A DNA stretch of 64,000 bases from Allobacillus halotolerans (GCF_028743495.1 NZ_CP117968.1), one strand, 5' to 3'. Positions 45,160 through 53,837 are shown, numbered from the stretch's first letter. Notes: generated by a model not told the origin, from the letters alone. Program-made: numbers and translations.

Positions 45160-46104
45160 CTATTTGTACGATATTCTCGGATCTAAATAAGAATAGAGTA
45201 AGTCAACGAGCAAATTAATCAGGACAAAAACAAAAGCAATAAATAAAATAGCCCCTTGCACGACGGTAAAGTCACGTTGGTTAATACCGGTTAACACCAT
45301 TTGGCCTAATCCCGGTAAAGAGAAAATCTGTTCAATGATGACCGTACCACCGAGTAAAACGCCAATTTGCATCCCGATAATCGTTAAAATCGGAATCAGC
45401 GCATTTTTAAAAGCATGATTGAAAATGACCACTCGCTCCCTCACACCTTTAGCGCGTACAGTACGAATGAAATCTTGCCGCAATATTTCCAAAATGGACG
45501 ATCGGGTCATCCGCATGACTGCTCCAGCCATTCCTGTTCCAAGCACAAAGGCAGGTAAGAAAAGGATTTGTAGATTCTTTACTGGATCTTCGAAAAAACC
45601 GACATATCCGACTGGCGGGCTGTAATTGAAGCTAAGTGACAGAACTAAGATTAAGATTGTTGCCAACGCAAAGTTTGGAACGGACACACCTAATAAGGAA
45701 ATGATCCGAACGGAGAAGTCCGTTTTTGTATTCCGTTTCACCCCAGCAATAATGCCGAGTGGAATAGCAATAATCCATGAAATGAAGGCTGCTAAAATGG
45801 TCAATTCAAACGTGATCGCAAAGCGGCTTAAAATTTCCGGCAGAATTTCTGCCCCAGTCCGCATGGATACACCGAAATCCCCGACAAGCACACCGGACAT
45901 CCATGTAAAATATTGCTCATACAACGGCATATTAAGACCAAATTTATTACGTAGTGCTGCTAATGATTCTTCTGTAGCGCTTGTCCCGAGAATTGTTTGT
46001 GCAACATCTCCCGGGATGACTCGAAGCGTAAAGAAAATAACGACCGAGACACCAAACAACACTGGAATAATCATGAGAAGCCTTCTAATTATATATGCGT
46101 ACAT
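45160..46104 (-). CDS. Peptide-type ABC transporter permease DppB/OppB
   Basis: A 314-residue permease with six helices; the N-terminal RRLLMIIPVLFGVSVVIFFT, the region SMRTGAEILPEILSRFAITFEL and the EAA loop DFIRTVRAKGVRERVVIFNH mark the DppB family. ATG 46104 is preferred, with AAGGGTG correctly spaced. The gene is separated from the binding-protein gene by 125 bp containing a strong hairpin. Confidence 0.95.
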   Translation of the reverse strand: MYAYIIRRLLMIIPVLFGVSVVIFFTLRVIPGDVAQTILGTSATEESLAALRNKFGLNMPLYEQYFTWMSGVLVGDFGVSMRTGAEILPEILSRFAITFELTILAAFISWIIAIPLGIIAGVKRNTKTDFSVRIISLLGVSVPNFALATILILVLSLSFNYSPPVGYVGFFEDPVKNLQILFLPAFVLGTGMAGAVMRMTRSSILEILRQDFIRTVRAKGVRERVVIFNHAFKNALIPILTIIGMQIGVLLGGTVIIEQIFSLPGLGQMVLTGINQRDFTVVQGAILFIAFVFVLINLLVDLLYSYLDPRISYK

Positions 46105-46129
46105 GAATCTCACCCTTAAGTAGAAAGAT

Positions 46130-46155
46130 GAGGCTGCTTATCAATAAGCAGCCTC
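46130..46155 (-). promoter_or_regulatory. Intercistronic hairpin between binding-protein and permease genes
   Basis: A perfect 12-bp stem, GAGGCTGCTTAT with ATAAGCAGCCTC, closes on a two-base apex. On the minus strand only a weak T-stretch follows. Such hairpins often stabilise the upstream mRNA or partly stop transcription, so that binding protein is made in excess over the permease. Confidence 0.7.
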
Positions 46156-46229
46156 TCATTCTTTTTTAACCCGGAGCAACCAACATTTTGTAAATCTACT
46201 CGAGTTGCTCGGTCAATTGAATAATGAAC

Positions 46230-47828
46230 TTATTTCTTCGTTGTTTCTACAATATATTCAGCATTGTGCGGGTATGGTTGATAGTTTTCAACAGAGTCCC
46301 GAACAGCCACATAGTTCTTCGGAGAAACTAAGAATAAGTTTGGAGACTGTTCCAATAGATGATTTTGTGCTTCTACATAGATTTCTTGACGTTTTTCATC
46401 ATCAATCGTTGTTTTACCATTTGTAACGATTTCATCATACGCTTCATCCGCATAACCCCATACGTTTGCAGAACCTTCAGAATTAAAGAAGTAGTTCATT
46501 GCACGGTCTGGGTCACTTCCGGAACCGTTTCTTCCGACAAGAACGTCAGCAGAAGTATTTGACCAAATGTCGATGTACTCGCCCCATTCAACTTGCTTAA
46601 TGGATGCATCGACACCGATTTCTGCCCACTGTTGCTGTAGAATCTGAGCCGTATCAATCATGTCAGCATACGTAGAAGCTGCAGTGATTTCAATTTCAAA
46701 GCCGTCACCATAGCCCGCTTCTTCCAATAACTGACGTGCTTGATCAAGATCATTTGAATAAAGATCATGTTCTTTCACATCGATCGACCAGTTCCCCATA
46801 GATGGTGCAATCGGACCACTGACTGTCGCCTGGCCATTCCATACGATATCCGCAATCGCTTCACGGTTCGTCGCAAGACTTAGTGCTTGGCGGACCTTTT
46901 GATTACTTAAGATTTCGTGGTTCATATCAAAACCAACATAGCTATATTCCAATGTTTGAAAATCCATCACATTGACGTTTTCTTCGTTTTCCAAAAGCTC
47001 AGCCGATTGTGCGGTAACAGTAGTCATATCGACTTCACCCGTACGCACCGCTGATAATCTAGAAGCTTCTTCAACCATTGTGTAATATTCCAGTTTGTCT
47101 ACTGCTGGCTGTCCTTCAACATAATAATCTTCGTTTTTGGATAGCGTTACACGGTTATCTGGAACCCATTCTTCCAATTTGAATGGTCCTGTTCCTACTG
47201 CAACCTGCTGCAAGTCACCATTTTCTTCAACAACTGCTTGATTGACGATCGCTGCACTAGAGTTTGTCAGATTCGTTAACAGTGTTGCATCCGGACTTGC
47301 TAAGTGGAACGTAACTTCGTAAGTGTCCGTTGCTTCCATGCTATCGATCGAACCAAGATAAGAAGCAATATGTGAACCCGTTTCTTCATCTAAAATACGC
47401 TCAAAACTATAAATGACATCTTCTGCTGTCACTTCGTCTCCATTATGGAAAGTGACACCTTCTCTTAATTGGAAAACAAGTGTCGTATCGTCTTTCCAGT
47501 CCCACTCTTTCGCAAGATCTGAAGTAATTTCCATGTTTTCATCGAAACGCACTAACGTACTGTAAATTTTTGAATAAACACGAACGGATGAATGTGCTGG
47601 TGTAATATGTGGATCAAGTCCTGCCGGTTCTTGATCGTTCGCAATTTTCAACACTTGCTCTCCAGACGATTCTTCTTCATTGCCTTCTTCCGTTTCTGTA
47701 TTTGTATCTTCCGTTTTTTCCGTATCTGTTTCACCGGACGATCCTTCATCATCGCTTCCTCCACAAGCCACAAGCAACATCATGAATGTAATCGCAAACA
47801 AAGCCAAAAGAATTTTTTTGTTTTTCAA
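46230..47828 (-). CDS. Peptide-type ABC substrate-binding lipoprotein (SBP family 5)
   Basis: A 532-residue extracytoplasmic receptor of the OppA/DppA family. The lipobox is LLVAC (Cys about residue 22), then an acidic linker rich in Glu, Thr and Gly (residues 25 to 60). The SBP_bac_5 core follows (WDWKDDTTLVFQLREGVTFH, GDEVTAEDVIYSFERILD, VRQALSLATNREAI). Start is TTG behind AGGAGG. Its place among mur genes suggests muropeptides or peptidoglycan-derived peptides as ligand, comparable in logic to MppA of enterobacteria. Confidence 0.93.
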   Translation of the reverse strand: MKNKKILLALFAITFMMLLVACGGSDDEGSSGETDTEKTEDTNTETEEGNEEESSGEQVLKIANDQEPAGLDPHITPAHSSVRVYSKIYSTLVRFDENMEITSDLAKEWDWKDDTTLVFQLREGVTFHNGDEVTAEDVIYSFERILDEETGSHIASYLGSIDSMEATDTYEVTFHLASPDATLLTNLTNSSAAIVNQAVVEENGDLQQVAVGTGPFKLEEWVPDNRVTLSKNEDYYVEGQPAVDKLEYYTMVEEASRLSAVRTGEVDMTTVTAQSAELLENEENVNVMDFQTLEYSYVGFDMNHEILSNQKVRQALSLATNREAIADIVWNGQATVSGPIAPSMGNWSIDVKEHDLYSNDLDQARQLLEEAGYGDGFEIEITAASTYADMIDTAQILQQQWAEIGVDASIKQVEWGEYIDIWSNTSADVLVGRNGSGSDPDRAMNYFFNSEGSANVWGYADEAYDEIVTNGKTTIDDEKRQEIYVEAQNHLLEQSPNLFLVSPKNYVAVRDSVENYQPYPHNAEYIVETTKK

Positions 47829-47841
47829 GAGTTCCTACCTC

Positions 47842-48909
47842 CTAGTATTTTTGAATCGAATCCACTACTTTTTGATGTACCTGCAAGCGATAAGGATTAA
47901 TGTTCTTTGGTGTCGATTCATTCAAGCGGTTCGTTAAAATAATCCCCGTCAGCTCATTGGTTCGGTCAAGCCAAATCGATGTTCCTGTAAATCCTGTATG
48001 ACCAACTCCAGTCGGAAATGGTTCACCCGAATGCCAACCGAGTCCTCTTTGTTCGATTAACGAGCAAAGCGATCGGTCGACTAACTCTTGCTCAATAAAG
48101 ACGGTTCCTTTATGTAGTCCCCCTTTTCTATATAAATCTAGTATTTTTTGTAAATCATCTATACTTCCAAATAACCCTGCATGGCCTGCTTGACCACCGA
48201 AAAAATAATGAGCATTGCCATCATTCACTTCGCCTTTCATGGCTTGATCGAAATCTCTCCAACCATCGAAGGAAGTATTGCGTTCGGAACACATTTTTCT
48301 CTCTGTCTGGTTCCCGAACTCTGTCTGTATAACGGTCTTGTCATTCGTTACAGGCCCGTAGGTTAATGTCCGAAGTTCTAAAGGTTTTACGATTTCGCTA
48401 TTCACAAAATCATTTAGACGCATATCTGTAATTGCTTGGATTACTTCACCCAATAACATGAAATTCAAGTCACTATAAACCGTTTTTTTCTCTTGATTAT
48501 GTGTGAGTTCCATTTGGGTTAAAGCTTCCAAAAAATCTCTCGTTTGTAGACTATAAAATGGATACCATGCCCTCAAACCGGATGAGTGTGTTAATAGTTC
48601 TTCAATCGTGATGTGTCCGATTTTTCCTATAAGCGACTTCGGTAGCGGTAAATGCTCAGCTAATGTTGAATCGAGTGATAGCTTCTTCTCTGTGATTAAT
48701 CTGAGAATCCCCGTCGTCGTGACGATTTTTGTCAGACTCGCCAAATCAAAAATCAATAGATTAGACGGTTCATTGATCCACCTGCCATCCGAGTAAGACA
48801 GCCGAACCATTTCGTGATTAGCCTGCTTGAATAAGAGATCGACTGTATTAAAATAGTTTTCTGTTAGAAAAGAATCAGTGATGGTCTGGATTTCTTTTTG
48901 TAATTCCAT
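47842..48909 (-). CDS. Serine hydrolase of the beta-lactamase family (YbbE-like)
   Basis: A 355-residue class C beta-lactamase-type protein. SLTK holds the active-site SxxK (about residue 61, in FDLASLTKIVT), YSD takes the place of the YxN motif (VYSDLNFMLLGEV), and HTGFTG replaces the KTG box. No signal peptide is visible, so it appears cytoplasmic. In Bacillus a relative, YbbE, is encoded beside murQ and murR, so a role in muropeptide trimming is likely. It begins 9 bp after murQ. Start taken as ATG 48909, with AGGTG upstream. Confidence 0.85.
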   Translation of the reverse strand: MELQKEIQTITDSFLTENYFNTVDLLFKQANHEMVRLSYSDGRWINEPSNLLIFDLASLTKIVTTTGILRLITEKKLSLDSTLAEHLPLPKSLIGKIGHITIEELLTHSSGLRAWYPFYSLQTRDFLEALTQMELTHNQEKKTVYSDLNFMLLGEVIQAITDMRLNDFVNSEIVKPLELRTLTYGPVTNDKTVIQTEFGNQTERKMCSERNTSFDGWRDFDQAMKGEVNDGNAHYFFGGQAGHAGLFGSIDDLQKILDLYRKGGLHKGTVFIEQELVDRSLCSLIEQRGLGWHSGEPFPTGVGHTGFTGTSIWLDRTNELTGIILTNRLNESTPKNINPYRLQVHQKVVDSIQKY

Positions 48910-48918
48910 CATTATCAC

Positions 48919-49827
48919 CTACTGTTTCAGCAATTGTTGAATCGCTTCTTTGACGAATCCATTCGACGCCTTCAATGCAAGTTTCACAGATTCATAAGTT
49001 TGATTTGTCATGATCATGACGATTGCCGGCTTCACTTGAAATTCTGTTTCTTGTAAAACAGCTTCCGCTTCTTCGTACCGAACATCAGCGGCTTCTGCCA
49101 CAATCGATTTTGCGCGCTCGCGAAGTTTATGATTAGACGCTTTGACATCGACCATGTAATTTTTATAAGCCTTCCCCACCTTGACCATGGAAATGGTTGA
49201 AATCATGTTCAATACCATTTTGTGAGCGGTAGCTGCTTTTAACCGAGTCGAGCCCGTCAAAATTTCCGGACCTGTTTCTACTTCAATAGAGTAATCGGCA
49301 TATTGACTGATTTCACTCTTTTGATTACTCGCGAGACTGACCGCTGTTGCTCCAATTTCCTTTGCGAATTTCAGCGCGCCGATCACGTAAGGCGTGCGGC
49401 CACTTGCCGCAATACCGACCACGACATCGTTTTCAGTCAAGTTTCTTTGAGATAAATCATTCCTGCCATTCACTTCTTGATCCTCAGCACCCTCTACAGC
49501 TACGAGAAACGCTTGCTGACCGCCAGCCATGACCGCTTGTACTTGTTCCGGCGGAGTACTGAATGTCGGCGGGCATTCAACCGAATCTAAAATCCCAATC
49601 CGTCCACTCGTTCCGGCACCAACGTAAAATAACCTCCCTCCGTTTTGAAAACTTTCGCAAACTTTTTCAATCACTTGCTCGATTGAAGGTAGCTCCTTGG
49701 CAACCGCATCAGCAACCAAACGATCCTCTTCATTCATCAGCTGAAGAATTTCACGGACCGGCATCTGATCGAGTTGCAAAGATTTTTGGTTTTGTCTTTC
49801 TGTCGTAAGCTTCGTTAGCATATCCAT
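48919..49827 (-). CDS. murQ: N-acetylmuramic acid 6-phosphate etherase
   Basis: A 302-residue SIS-domain enzyme that cleaves MurNAc-6-phosphate to GlcNAc-6-phosphate and D-lactate. The conserved stretch GRLFYVGAGTSGRIGILDSV followed by ECPPTFS (about residues 54 to 80) includes the catalytic Glu, and GIAASGRTPYVIGAL marks the second phosphate contact. ATG 49827 is preferred because GAAGG is seven bases upstream; ATG 49833 is too close. It is the first gene of the recycling operon and has a clear promoter with an overlapping palindrome. Confidence 0.97.
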   Translation of the reverse strand: MDMLTKLTTERQNQKSLQLDQMPVREILQLMNEEDRLVADAVAKELPSIEQVIEKVCESFQNGGRLFYVGAGTSGRIGILDSVECPPTFSTPPEQVQAVMAGGQQAFLVAVEGAEDQEVNGRNDLSQRNLTENDVVVGIAASGRTPYVIGALKFAKEIGATAVSLASNQKSEISQYADYSIEVETGPEILTGSTRLKAATAHKMVLNMISTISMVKVGKAYKNYMVDVKASNHKLRERAKSIVAEAADVRYEEAEAVLQETEFQVKPAIVMIMTNQTYESVKLALKASNGFVKEAIQQLLKQ

Positions 49828-49912
49828 GTTCATACCTTCCTACTTAATATGAAAGCCTTTTCAAAAGTGGTTTTAAAAAAAGACTTACACTTAAGCTAAG
49901 TACTATATATTC

Positions 49913-49959
49913 ATTGTATAAAATAAAATATCAAATTTCAACAATATTTTGTGAAATTT
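49913..49959 (-). promoter_or_regulatory. murQ operon promoter with overlapping palindrome (candidate MurR operator)
   Basis: On the minus strand TTGAAA (49936 to 49941) and TACAAT (49913 to 49918) are 17 bp apart. The perfect inverted repeat AAATTTCA-N11-TGAAATTT spans 49933 to 49959 and covers the -35 box, as expected for a repressor site. The regulator gene is in the operon that follows. Confidence 0.6.
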
Positions 49960-50004
49960 ATTTTTATTTAGCAGTTGATTGTTAAAATTCTGAAAGGAAT
50001 TACT

Positions 50005-50545
50005 TATAGTATGGGGCATATATATACATCAACCAGGTTGGTTCCTCTGAGATTTGATTGGGCGCATATAAATGAAAAGTGGGAGCATATTTTCTGCCGG
50101 CGGGCTCATATATCGCCTGGTCGGTCGCATATGTGTAGAAAACGGGGCATAACACGCCAGGATAGGTCCATATTTCCTGAGGTTGGGCGCATATACCTAC
50201 ATCATCCAGATCGGTTCCTCAGGGATCTGATTGGGCGCATATAAATGAAAAGTGGGAGCATATAATCTGCTCGCGGGCTCATATCTCGCTTGGTCGGGCG
50301 CATATATGTAGAAAACGGGGGCATAACACACTAGGATAGACCCATATTTCCTGAGGTTGGGCGCATATATCTACATCATCCAGATCGGTTCCTCTGGGAT
50401 CTGATTGGGCACATATAAATGAAAAGTGGGCACATATATTCTGCTCACGGGCTCATATATCGTCTGGCCGGTCGCATATGTGTAGAAACCGGGTACATAT
50501 TGCGACATATAGGGGGCATATTTTCAAAAGATGGTCGCATATACG
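50005..50545 (+). repeat. CATAT-family array with about three 173 to 174-bp higher-order copies
   Basis: The marker GGGCGCATATAAATG starts at 50060 and 50233, and a variant GGGCACATATAAATG at 50407, giving periods of 173 and 174 bp. Each copy contains CATAT units at roughly 21-bp steps and a unique insert with GATCGGTTCCTC. It lies between the murQ upstream region and the terminator of the PH-domain gene. Confidence 0.93.
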
Positions 50546-50580
50546 GCCGCTAAAATCACCTTACTTCAGCCGCCAACAAC

Positions 50581-50616
50581 AAAAAATCACTCCAGTCAAA
50601 AAATTAACTGGAGTGA
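50581..50616 (-). terminator. Intrinsic terminator of the PH-domain gene
   Basis: On the minus strand TCACTCCAGT pairs with ACTGGAGTGA around a ten-base loop, followed by a T-run. It is about 45 bp after the stop codon. Confidence 0.88.
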
Positions 50617-50661
50617 AATTCTATTTCATTATGTCGTTTCTCTTTTTTCCCGATGGAACCA

Positions 50662-51117
50662 TCATAACTCTATGTGATTCTTTAATTTCTCATCCAATTC
50701 AATCCGCGGATTTTCTTCCAATAACATCACAACGAACTTTTCTTCATGATCTGGAGAGATTAACGCGACCTTATAATGTCCATATAATATTTCCATCCGA
50801 TCAATCGATAAGGCCGGTGCTGAAAATGGGTTTTTGGTTTTACTTAACTTTTTAATTTCACCGATTGGCACGGTTGTTTTAAACGGTCCTGAACGTATAA
50901 CGATCTTTCCGTCCTCTACTAAATAACCCGTACCAAACCAAATCCATAGCAAAAATCCAATCAGTAATACGTTAATGATGATGCCGATTAAACTGTCATA
51001 CGCGATTAGCTGAAAGCCACTAGGTTCGCCACCTACAAAATAAACGCCGACTAAAAACAAAATAATTCCCCAGAATATCAAGAAAAAAAGCAAGTCATTT
51101 TTGGACGGAAAATACAT
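50662..51117 (-). CDS. Bacterial PH-domain membrane protein (YyaB-like)
   Basis: A 151-residue protein opening with MYFPSKND and two transmembrane helices (about residues 9 to 28 and 43 to 64), followed by a small PH-like domain (YLVEDGKIVIRSGPFKTTVP, then IKKLSKTKNPFSAPALSIDR). It resembles Bacillus YyaB-type proteins of unknown role. The ATG at 51117 follows GAGG with good spacing. Confidence 0.8.
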   Translation of the reverse strand: MYFPSKNDLLFFLIFWGIILFLVGVYFVGGEPSGFQLIAYDSLIGIIINVLLIGFLLWIWFGTGYLVEDGKIVIRSGPFKTTVPIGEIKKLSKTKNPFSAPALSIDRMEILYGHYKVALISPDHEEKFVVMLLEENPRIELDEKLKNHIEL

Positions 51118-51142
51118 CAGCAAACCTCTTCTCGAAATTTGT

Positions 51143-51177
51143 ATAAAGAACCATGCCAGTCACGTGAACTGACATGG
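51143..51177 (-). terminator. Terminator-like hairpin after the NRAMP-like gene
   Basis: On the minus strand CCATGTCAGT pairs with ACTGGCATGG around a CACGTG core (one mismatch), then TTCTTT. The T-tract is weak. Confidence 0.55.
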
Positions 51178-51193
51178 CTCCCTCTAACCCTCA

Positions 51194-52399
51194 TTAAATA
51201 ATTTCAAAACTATTTAACGTCAGCAATAACGTAATCGCAAATATAATCCATCCGACAATATTTAGCCATGTTCGGTTTGTATTTTCGCCGAGCATTCGAC
51301 TATTGTTCATGACGAACATCAAGAAAAGAACGATAATCGGCAAAATGAGTCCGTTCGCATATTGAGAGAATACGATGAGCTGTATTGGACTATAGCCCAT
51401 ACTAGCAAACACGACACCTGTGATTAATATGAACAACCAAATGGCACGGAATTTATAGGATTTCAGGTTTTGTTTCCAACCGAGCACTCCAGTTGTCGCA
51501 TAAGCTGCAGCAAGTGGTGCCGTCATCGCTGAAGTGATCCCTGCTGCAAAAATACCAATCCCGAAAACATATTTTGCCCACGTACCTAGCAGTGGCTCCA
51601 ATTGGTCTGCCATATCAATCGGATTTTCGATATTTGTTCCAAGCGGAAAAGCCACCGCTGCCGTCACGATGATCGAAACGGTAACTACCATGACGATGAC
51701 CATTGAAAAAATAATATCAAAACGGCTATCGCCTAAACGCTCTTTTCCTTCATACCGTTCTTGCACCGTTGCCGATTGTAAGAAAAGCGTATAAGGTACA
51801 ATCGTTGTCCCGATTAAAGAGATCACTAAAATTGCTGCCCCGTCGGGAATTTCAGGAGCAAACCCACCAAAAATCTCGCCGATATCCGGTTTGATGACAA
51901 TTGCCGTGAGAATAAAACTAAAACTCATAACGGCTATTAATACAATAAAGACACGCTCAATCATTTGATAATTTCCAAACCATAAAAGCAATGCAGCAAT
52001 CACACCTATAATAATCGACCAGTAAGAAACTGGCGTGTCCGTCAGTGCAGCCACACCAATGGCTCCACCAGTAATGTTACCCGCTTCGTATGCCGCATTC
52101 CCGACGAAAATCGCTGAAATGATCAACAGGATTGTAGCCGTTTTCAAAATCGGATTCTGAAATTGATTTCGAAACGCAGCGCCTAGATCCATTCGAGATA
52201 CGACGCCCAGCCGAGTTGTCATTTCTTGTAAAAACATCGTCGCCAAGACGGAGAAGACGAGCGCCCAAATGAGTATGTAACCAAATTCCGCACCAACAGA
52301 TGAGGCCGTCGTCACCGTTCCCGGCCCGACAATCGCTGCTGCGACAATCGTTCCTGGTCCAATTCGTTTAATCCGTTCGACCAACCCTTTCCGAGCCAT
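51194..52399 (-). CDS. NRAMP-superfamily transporter with non-canonical metal site
   Basis: A 401-residue protein with 11 transmembrane helices and the NRAMP fold. In helix 1, canonical DPGN is replaced by GPGT (residues 25 to 28), and in helix 6 the MPHN motif reads VPYT (201 to 204), so the Asp, Asn and Met that bind Mn2+ or Fe2+ are missing. The protein is therefore unlikely to be a classical Mn importer. A relative, Bacillus YcsG, is encoded in the 5-oxoproline utilisation operon; a pyroglutamyl peptidase gene lies 0.8 kb upstream here. ATG 52399 has AAAGGGAG upstream. Confidence 0.8.
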   Translation of the reverse strand: MARKGLVERIKRIGPGTIVAAAIVGPGTVTTASSVGAEFGYILIWALVFSVLATMFLQEMTTRLGVVSRMDLGAAFRNQFQNPILKTATILLIISAIFVGNAAYEAGNITGGAIGVAALTDTPVSYWSIIIGVIAALLLWFGNYQMIERVFIVLIAVMSFSFILTAIVIKPDIGEIFGGFAPEIPDGAAILVISLIGTTIVPYTLFLQSATVQERYEGKERLGDSRFDIIFSMVIVMVVTVSIIVTAAVAFPLGTNIENPIDMADQLEPLLGTWAKYVFGIGIFAAGITSAMTAPLAAAYATTGVLGWKQNLKSYKFRAIWLFILITGVVFASMGYSPIQLIVFSQYANGLILPIIVLFLMFVMNNSRMLGENTNRTWLNIVGWIIFAITLLLTLNSFEII

Positions 52400-52472
52400 A
52401 AAAATCTCCCTTTCAATCTTTTTTGACTCAAGTATACATTTTTTTCTGATTATTGACAAAGCTCGAGGATAT

Positions 52473-52515
52473 AAAAAAAGCCTCAACAGCAATTTCTGGC
52501 TATTGAAGCTTTTTG
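52473..52515 (-). terminator. Intrinsic terminator between the 75-residue protein gene and the NRAMP-like gene
   Basis: On the minus strand AAGCTTCAATAGC pairs with GCTGTTGAGGCTT (13 bp including wobbles), then a T-run. It means the NRAMP-like gene has a separate promoter. Confidence 0.9.
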
Positions 52516-52522
52516 AACAACA

Positions 52523-52750
52523 TTATTTTTCATCAATAAAGTATTGTGCACCGTTTGCCACACGTTCCTGTGGACTCAGTCGGTGTCCATCTTGGTCTTC
52601 GATTCGGATTTCACCTTGCAAATGCTCACTGAATGCTTCTTGATCATAAGTCATGAGTGCATCTCTCACCCGTGCACCCATAAACACTTCAACTTCTTTT
52701 CCATTGACATAAACATTCACTGTACCATCTAAACCTTCTAGTTCACTCAT
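52523..52750 (-). CDS. Small soluble protein with beta-grasp-like pattern, unknown function
   Basis: A 75-residue protein. The pattern VNVYVNGKEVEVFMGARVRD, then IRIEDQDGHRLSPQERVANG and AQYFIDEK, resembles the small beta-grasp (ubiquitin/ferredoxin-like) fold by alternation of strands; this is a visual impression only. No cysteines, so not a ferredoxin, and no C-terminal Gly-Gly, so not a ThiS/MoaD-type carrier. It follows a 25-codon basic ORF by 12 bp. Confidence 0.6.
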   Translation of the reverse strand: MSELEGLDGTVNVYVNGKEVEVFMGARVRDALMTYDQEAFSEHLQGEIRIEDQDGHRLSPQERVANGAQYFIDEK

Positions 52751-52762
52751 GCAATCACCTCG

Positions 52763-52840
52763 TTATTTTCTGCCTCGAATTTTGTTATATAATTTCTTAG
52801 CTAAAAATACACGAAATAACATTCGAAAAATCCACCGCAT
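52763..52840 (-). CDS. Possible 25-residue basic peptide
   Basis: A 25-codon frame with AGGTG eight bases before its ATG. The peptide starts MRWIFRMLFRVFLAKKLY and ends in a basic tail, forming a cationic amphipathic helix pattern with eight Arg or Lys. It ends 12 bp before the next gene's ATG, consistent with an operon. Small size makes chance possible. Confidence 0.35.
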   Translation of the reverse strand: MRWIFRMLFRVFLAKKLYNKIRGRK

Positions 52841-52925
52841 CAGGGACACACCTTTTTTGCCGTTTTAGAATACTATTCCCTGATCGCTCTTTTTTCAATC
52901 ATCATGAACTTAGAAGCGCACCGGT

Positions 52926-53216
52926 TTATAACTTTCCATGCGTAAATTTTTGAGTCAACTTGAAATAGATATAAGATGCAATGACCACACCAAAAATGGC
53001 AATGCCCCAGCTGAGAATCCAATGCAGTGTAGCATGATCGATCATATCCAAAATCCAATTGCCGAAAAAGTAAATAATGATGACACCAACCGCGACAGCT
53101 GTCACAAGACTAATAATGAAACCAATCCATTCGCGGAATTTTAGCCTTTTTAGATCTTTCCACATTAGCAGTAATGTGCCCATTAGCAACAATACAAATG
53201 AGATAATTTCACCCAT
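52926..53216 (-). CDS. Three-helix membrane protein, unknown function
   Basis: A 96-residue protein with three hydrophobic helices (about residues 3 to 18, 31 to 52 and 66 to 86). No family recognised. It lies 12 bp behind the pcp gene in the same direction and may share its transcript. Confidence 0.6.
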   Translation of the reverse strand: MGEIISFVLLLMGTLLLMWKDLKRLKFREWIGFIISLVTAVAVGVIIIYFFGNWILDMIDHATLHWILSWGIAIFGVVIASYIYFKLTQKFTHGKL

Positions 53217-53228
53217 AACGCTCCCCCT

Positions 53229-53837
53229 CTATTGTTCGAGACATGACAAACAAATTCGAACGGCTTCTTGTAAATCCGCTTGAGACCAACTTGGAATCCG
53301 TCCATGCTCGACAGCTAATTGATGTGAAGCCGGGATATGAATAAACCCTGCTGGCGCTTGTTGTTTATTTTGTTGAAAGTAATAAAGCGCTCTGTACATG
53401 ACATGATTACACAAATAAGTTCCAGCTGAATTGGATATTTTCGCGGGATACCCTGCTTCATGCAAGCGGTCGACCATTTGCTGAATCGGTAATGTCGAAA
53501 AAATGCCATCGGGTCCTTCCGTATGTATTCGCTCGCCCCGCGGCTTGTTCCCTGCATTATCTGGTTGATCGGACTCATTACAATTAATCGCAATCCGCTC
53601 AGGCGTTAGTTGGTTTCTTCCACCTGCAAGACCTAAAGATACAACAGCATCTGGCCCCACTTCATCCATCAATTCGATCATCGCATTGCCACTTTTTTCA
53701 TAATCAACCGGCAAATTTTTGCCGATCACCTGGTACCCAGCTATTTCTATTCCATGAAGATTTTCAACAATATTCATCGTCGGGTTTTCACTGAAATTCA
53801 AAAACGGTTCAAAACCGGTTAACAATAATGTCTTCAT
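53229..53837 (-). CDS. pcp: Pyroglutamyl-peptidase I
   Basis: A 202-residue cysteine peptidase removing N-terminal pyroglutamate from peptides. The catalytic triad regions are visible: Glu in RIAINCNESDQPDN (about residue 80), Cys in NSAGTYLCNHVMYRALY (about 143) and His in FIHIPASH (about 165). MKTLLLTGFEPF marks the start, backed by GGGAG. It releases 5-oxoproline, and its relation to the NRAMP-like gene is discussed separately. Confidence 0.95.
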   Translation of the reverse strand: MKTLLLTGFEPFLNFSENPTMNIVENLHGIEIAGYQVIGKNLPVDYEKSGNAMIELMDEVGPDAVVSLGLAGGRNQLTPERIAINCNESDQPDNAGNKPRGERIHTEGPDGIFSTLPIQQMVDRLHEAGYPAKISNSAGTYLCNHVMYRALYYFQQNKQQAPAGFIHIPASHQLAVEHGRIPSWSQADLQEAVRICLSCLEQ

